Source of the DNA: Elusimicrobia bacterium GWA2_51_34 | GTDB taxonomy: Bacteria > Elusimicrobiota > Elusimicrobia > Elusimicrobiales > UBA9959 | DNA: 45,208 bases | Direction of reading: 5' to 3' | Assembly: GCA_001799565.1 (NCBI GenBank) | Contig: MGTS01000041.1 | Location: 17,211-62,418 of the forward strand | Shown here: positions 42,209-45,208 of the stretch, one piece after another | How the letters are laid out: each line of letters starts with the position of its first letter | How positions within the stretch are numbered: position 1 is the stretch's first letter | Translations under genes and position numbers: made by a program | Notes under the pieces: generated by a model | Databases searched by the model: none | Seen by the model: the letters and a program-made list of their open reading frames with translations, nothing else | What the model was told of the DNA's origin: nothing

Positions 42209-42237
42209 AGTTTAATAGAAAATGCGCCTTGTGTCAA
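42209..42237 (-). promoter_or_regulatory. Promoter of the FecR/outer-membrane operon
   Basis: On the minus strand TTGACA (42232-42237), a 17-bp spacer and TAAACT (42209-42214, 4 of 6 to consensus). The ATG at 42200 is only 8 nt past the -10 box, so the transcript would start at or within a few bases of the start codon. Confidence 0.65.
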
Positions 42238-42257
42238 TAAGATTTTTTTGGGATAAT
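42229..42257 (+). promoter_or_regulatory. Possible rightward promoter for mltA
   Basis: TTGTGT (42229-42234), a 17-bp spacer and GATAAT (42252-42257). It overlaps the FecR -35 box on the other strand. Use of it would give mltA a 5' leader of about 165 nt that contains the palindrome at 42301-42330. Confidence 0.4.
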
Positions 42258-42300
42258 AGAGGCTGGCAGAAGCGTTTTTCTCAATGGAAAGCGGGCCGCT

Positions 42301-42330
42301 GTAACAAAAATCACATGTGATTTTTGTTAC
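42301..42330. promoter_or_regulatory. 30-bp perfect palindrome in the divergent gap
   Basis: GTAACAAAAATCACA followed by its exact complement TGTGATTTTTGTTAC. It could be an operator for a dimeric regulator of the divergent genes, or a hairpin in the mltA leader. The half-site order (TCACA-TGTGA) is the reverse of a CRP site. Confidence 0.6.
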
Positions 42331-42429
42331 CCTGCGCCCTTGTTCGCAAAGCTACGGCGTTTGTTTCCCACGATGTAAAAAAGGGTCCGCGACCGAAGGA
42401 TGGACAGGATTTCAATTCGGGAATAAAAA
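42331..42429. other. mltA 5' leader region
   Basis: No gene. CCGAA (42391-42395) and TTCGG (42415-42419) could pair around GGATGGACAGGATTT. No Shine-Dalgarno sequence is apparent just ahead of the ATG (GGGAATAAAAA). Confidence 0.35.
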
Positions 42430-43689
42430 ATGAAAAAACTGGCAATAATTCTGCTGACGGCGGTTTTAGCCGGCTGCGCCGCGGGCGGCAGAAAAGGCCC
42501 CCTTACCGGCTGCCCACCTTGCCCTACGGTATGCGTTTCCACCAAAGCGATAGAAGCCGCCCCCATGACGCTGGCAAGCGCGCCTGAGCTGCCGCTTTTT
42601 ACGGACACCGACGACAGGAAAAGCCTGCTGAAAGCCGCCGCGTTGAACCTGAAATATTTTGAAGGCCTGAAAACCGGAGCGCCGGCCTATACTTTCGGCG
42701 CGCGAACGATCACCCCTAAAGAACTAGCCGCTTCCACCTCGCGGTTTATGCGGCTGCTTGAAACAACCGCCGATCCCGCGGAACTGGACGCTAAAATAAA
42801 GGAAAATTTTGATATCTACCAGCTTGCCGGAAACGATTCCACCGGCACTGTGGTATTCAGTTCATATTACGAGCCCACTCTTGAAGCCAGCCTTAAACCG
42901 ACCAAAGAATACAAATACCCTATTTACGCCAGGCCCGGCGACCTTATTTCCATTAATCTGGAGGAGTTCAACGAAAAATTTAAAGGCGAAAAACTTACAG
43001 GCCGCGTCAATAAGGGAACCCTTGTGCCTTACCTCAACCGGGATGAAATAGACTTTGCCGGCGCGCTGGAAGGCAAAGGCCTTGAACTGGCCTGGTTCAA
43101 AAACAGAGCCGATATTATGGACCTGCACATAGAGGGTTCCGGGCGGCTGGCGCTCCCGGACGGTAAAGTGATAAAGGCCGGATTCGCCTCCACCAACAGT
43201 CTTAAATTCAAAGGTTGGCTTTCCGCTTTAGTGGAATCGGGCGCGCTGCCGCGCGAAGGCCTGAGCCACGAAAAAGGCAAACAGTACCTTCTTAAGCACC
43301 CCGAAAAAGAACGGGGCATAATGAGCCGCAATAAACGCTATACTTTTTTTAAACTGCAACAGCCGGCTGATCCTGAAGAAGGCCCCGCCGGCACCTACGG
43401 CCTTCCGCTTACCGGCTGGCGTTCCATAGCCGTAGACAACACCCTTATACCCATGGGGACAATAGCCTTTATGCGCGCCAGTGTGCCGGATATAAACGCC
43501 GAAGGCGCTATGCTAGGCAAAAAGCAGGACAGCCGCTTTGTATTCTGCCAGGACACAGGCGGCGCCATAAAAGGCCCTGGCCGCGTGGACTTCTTCGCCG
43601 GCAACGGAAAAAAAGCCCGCGCCTTCGCCTTTAAACTCTGGGACGCCGGACAGTTGTATCTGCTTGTGCTCAAAGAAAGTGGCGAGTGA
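42430..43689 (+). CDS. mltA: Membrane-bound lytic murein transglycosylase A
   Basis: 419 residues, an outer-membrane lipoprotein that cuts glycan strands to leave 1,6-anhydro-muramic acid ends. Lipobox LAGC with acylated Cys16. The MltA domain (about 140-300; VVFSSYYEPTLEAS, MDLHIEGSGRLALPDG) is followed by the 3D domain (about 330-415; GLPLTGWRSIAVDNTLIPMG and CQDTGGAIKGPGRVDFFAG), whose Asp in QDTGGAI corresponds to the catalytic residue. The region before the MltA domain has unusual Cys-Pro-rich sequence (TGCPPCPTVC). The last codons and stop are part of a repeat arm (43678-43706). It begins the rightward unit with the NamZ-type gene. Confidence 0.93.
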   Translation: MKKLAIILLTAVLAGCAAGGRKGPLTGCPPCPTVCVSTKAIEAAPMTLASAPELPLFTDTDDRKSLLKAAALNLKYFEGLKTGAPAYTFGARTITPKELAASTSRFMRLLETTADPAELDAKIKENFDIYQLAGNDSTGTVVFSSYYEPTLEASLKPTKEYKYPIYARPGDLISINLEEFNEKFKGEKLTGRVNKGTLVPYLNRDEIDFAGALEGKGLELAWFKNRADIMDLHIEGSGRLALPDGKVIKAGFASTNSLKFKGWLSALVESGALPREGLSHEKGKQYLLKHPEKERGIMSRNKRYTFFKLQQPADPEEGPAGTYGLPLTGWRSIAVDNTLIPMGTIAFMRASVPDINAEGAMLGKKQDSRFVFCQDTGGAIKGPGRVDFFAGNGKKARAFAFKLWDAGQLYLLVLKESGE

Positions 43690-43836
43690 TTAGTGGCGAG
43701 TGGCTAATGTTTCAAGGAAACAGAACCTAACTATCGAAAGTAAAAGGAGCAACTGCCCTTTAAAGATTTATATGGAAAACAAACACTTGTTTTCGGTGCT
43801 CTTGCTAGTCACTAGCCACTCGCCACTAGCCACTAG
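43678..43836. repeat. Inverted-arm element between mltA and the NamZ-type gene
   Basis: Left arm 43678-43706 (AGTGGCGAGTGATTAGTGGC, then GAGTGGCTA) and right arm 43806-43836 (TAGTCACTAGCCACTCGCCA...) are inverted copies of the GCCACTCGCCACTA family. The left arm contains the mltA stop codon, and the right arm encodes part of the next protein's signal peptide. Confidence 0.8.
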
Positions 43837-44992
43837 TCATGCCGGCACAGCCGGCATGACTTTGACCGGTTTAGATGTTCTTGAACGCGATGGTTTCGCG
43901 CAGCTCACCGGCAAACGCGTTGGGCTTATAATCAACCATTCCTCCGTGGATAAAGACGGCAATAACGCGGCTGACATACTGCGCAAAGCGCCGGGGGTAA
44001 CGCTGGCGGCTATTTTCTCTCCTGAACATGGTTTTCGCGGCACGGAGGAAGGCGGCGTTCTTATAACTGATTTCTCAGACCCGGTTACCGGTGTGCCGGT
44101 TTACAGTCTTTACGGTAAAACCACGCGTCCCTCGCCTGAAATGCTCAAAGGCCTGGACACTCTGGTATTTGACATCCAGGACATCGGCGCCCGTTTTTAT
44201 ACCTACCTGACCACCATGGGATACGCCATGGAAGAAGCCTCCGCGTTCGGGCTGGAATTTATAGTGCTTGACCGCCCGAACCCGATAGGAGGCGCTGTGG
44301 AAGGCCCTATGCTTGAGCTGGGCGTAAACGCTTTTACGGCATACTTCCCCGTGCCCGTCCGCCATGGTTTTACCGCGGGAGAGATGGCGCTTTTTCACAA
44401 AGACAATAAAAAACTGGACCTGAAATTAAGCGTAATAAAAATGGAAAACTGGAGCCATGACATGTTCTTTAACCAGACCGGCGTGGCATGGACAAACCCC
44501 TCGCCTAATATAAGAAATGCGGACGCTGAGGTTCTTTACCCGGGACTGGGATGTTTTGAGGCTTCAAACGTGTCCGTGGGCCGAGGCACCGATATTCCAT
44601 TCCTGTGGTTCGGCGCGCCCTGGATGAAGGCTGAAAAAATAGCCAAAAAACTTTCAAAAGCGGGGCTTTCAGGAGTAAAGTTCACCCCCCTGCGCTTAAC
44701 TCCTTCCAAAGACATTTACGCGGGCGAACACTGCGAGGGGATCAAAATAGAGGTTACGGACCGCGCGGCCGTAAGAGCGCTGAATGTTTTCACGCAAGCC
44801 GCTTACCTGTTAAGGAAATACAACGGCGCGGATTTCAAATTCAACTCCGGAGAAATACGCAAGATGACCGGCTCCGGAGATTTCTACCGGCTGCTGGAGG
44901 CGGGGAAAAACCCGAAAAAAATAATAGCCGCTTTTAAAAAAAGCAACGCCGGCTTTATGAAAGAACGGGGTAAATATCTGTTGTATAAATAG
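43772..44992 (+). CDS. Exo-beta-N-acetylmuramidase (NamZ/DUF1343 family)
   Basis: About 406 residues from ATG 43772. DUF1343 family motifs: LIINHSSVDKDG, SPEHGFRGTEEGG, FDIQDIGARFYTYLTTMGYA, LDRPNPIGG, EGPMLE and RHGFTAGEM. NamZ of Bacillus subtilis removes terminal MurNAc from peptidoglycan fragments (GH171); the same reaction is inferred here. The N-terminus (ENKHLFSVLLLVTSHSPLAT, then SHA) looks like a signal peptide, but most of it after LLLV is encoded by the repeat arm at 43806-43836 and the hairpin beyond it. A GTG at 43700 would start inside the other arm. An ATG at 43856 would give a cytoplasmic form. Only weak ribosome-binding sequence at each, so the start is uncertain. Follows mltA. 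Confidence 0.85.
   Translation: MENKHLFSVLLLVTSHSPLATSHAGTAGMTLTGLDVLERDGFAQLTGKRVGLIINHSSVDKDGNNAADILRKAPGVTLAAIFSPEHGFRGTEEGGVLITDFSDPVTGVPVYSLYGKTTRPSPEMLKGLDTLVFDIQDIGARFYTYLTTMGYAMEEASAFGLEFIVLDRPNPIGGAVEGPMLELGVNAFTAYFPVPVRHGFTAGEMALFHKDNKKLDLKLSVIKMENWSHDMFFNQTGVAWTNPSPNIRNADAEVLYPGLGCFEASNVSVGRGTDIPFLWFGAPWMKAEKIAKKLSKAGLSGVKFTPLRLTPSKDIYAGEHCEGIKIEVTDRAAVRALNVFTQAAYLLRKYNGADFKFNSGEIRKMTGSGDFYRLLEAGKNPKKIIAAFKKSNAGFMKERGKYLLYK
43836..43860. other. Perfect 11-bp hairpin with 3-nt loop at the element/NamZ junction
   Basis: GTCATGCCGGC (43836-43846), loop ACA, GCCGGCATGAC (43850-43860). Same design as the hairpins next to hutH, rho, polA and the beta-barrel gene, but here at a 5' coding end. 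Confidence 0.65.
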
Positions 44993-45208
44993 CGAGGATA
45001 GTCTAGAGTTGAGAGTCAGGAGTCGGGAGTTTGGGAATTATAAACTCCTGGACTCTAAACGCTACACTCTCAACTGGCAATTACAATATCCGTTCAAAAC
45101 AAAAAAACTCGCACAGCATTTTCTAATTCAAACATGATGGTGAAATGTATCGTCGTTACTCCGTCGTAATTCTTTTGCTAAGCCTCCATTTCTGAATGTT
45201 TTTGTGCC
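44993..45208. repeat. Inverted-arm element and 3' flank at window end
   Basis: Left arm about 45000-45034 (GTCTAGAGTTGAGAGTCAGG...) and right arm about 45042-45075 (AACTCCTGGACTCTAAACGC...) are inverted copies of a GAGTCTAGAGT-type unit with a very short loop. From 45080 to the end I see no gene. Confidence 0.6.

Noticed and set aside
42301-42330. CRP-binding site regulated by the cyclase at 11529
   Set aside because: CRP sites read TGTGA-N6-TCACA; here the half-sites are in the opposite order and directly joined.

Overview
The window comes from a Gram-negative bacterial chromosome. Three kinds of gene show an outer membrane: an OmpA-type lipoprotein, two beta-barrel-like proteins ending in an aromatic residue, and an MltA murein transglycosylase. 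A ferredoxin-fused EtfA, an acyl-CoA dehydrogenase and a complete histidine-to-glutamate route suggest an amino-acid-using, probably anaerobic heterotroph. I lean towards Elusimicrobiota or a similar deep Gram-negative lineage, but only weakly: there is no rRNA or other phylogenetic marker here that can be placed by eye. I see no tRNA, rRNA, CRISPR array, prophage or intact transposase.

Layout. Positions 175 to 42200 are all transcribed leftwards (minus strand); from 42430 the genes run rightwards. The divergent gap 42201-42429 holds back-to-back promoters and a 30-bp perfect palindrome. From left to right: OmpA-like lipoprotein, retropepsin-like protease and SIS-domain isomerase (175-3275); HAD phosphatase, hutI, yajQ, hutU, hutH (3439-9697); DEDDh exonuclease and DUF3307 membrane protein (9863-11399); CHASE2 adenylate cyclase and a large histidine kinase (11529-16001); etfA with ferredoxin domain, etfB, acyl-CoA dehydrogenase, fused formiminotransferase-cyclodeaminase, GT4 glycosyltransferase (16143-22913); a 650-bp gap with a possible IS remnant; second histidine kinase, small lipoprotein, M23 peptidase (23566-26455); rho, coaE, rhomboid, polA, trxA, orphan receiver, phosphoesterase, smc (26621-38116); two outer-membrane-like proteins and a FecR-domain protein (38387-42200); mltA and a NamZ-type muramidase (42430-44992).

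How genes work together. HutH, HutU, HutI and the fused FTCD would take histidine through urocanate, imidazolonepropionate and formiminoglutamate to glutamate plus methenyl-THF and ammonia. FTCD sits 10 kb away next to the dehydrogenase/EtfAB set, whose ferredoxin-bearing EtfA suggests electron bifurcation. MltA and NamZ are both muramyl-chain enzymes of peptidoglycan turnover.

The most unusual feature is not a gene. Almost every intergenic gap longer than about 100 bp carries a 90-230 bp element. Its ends are inverted arms made of degenerate 7-10 bp tandem units, for example AGTCACAAGTCACAGG, GCCACTCGCCACTA, AGGCTGGTATGCTAGT, GGCTTATGGC or GAGTCTGGGAGTCTGA. There are at least six arm families. 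Several copies are clearly homologous over their whole length and sit in opposite orientation. They press right up to stop codons, supply codons to neighbouring genes, and in five cases end in a locally unique perfect hairpin with a 3-nt loop. I regard this as the likely undescribed system in the window.
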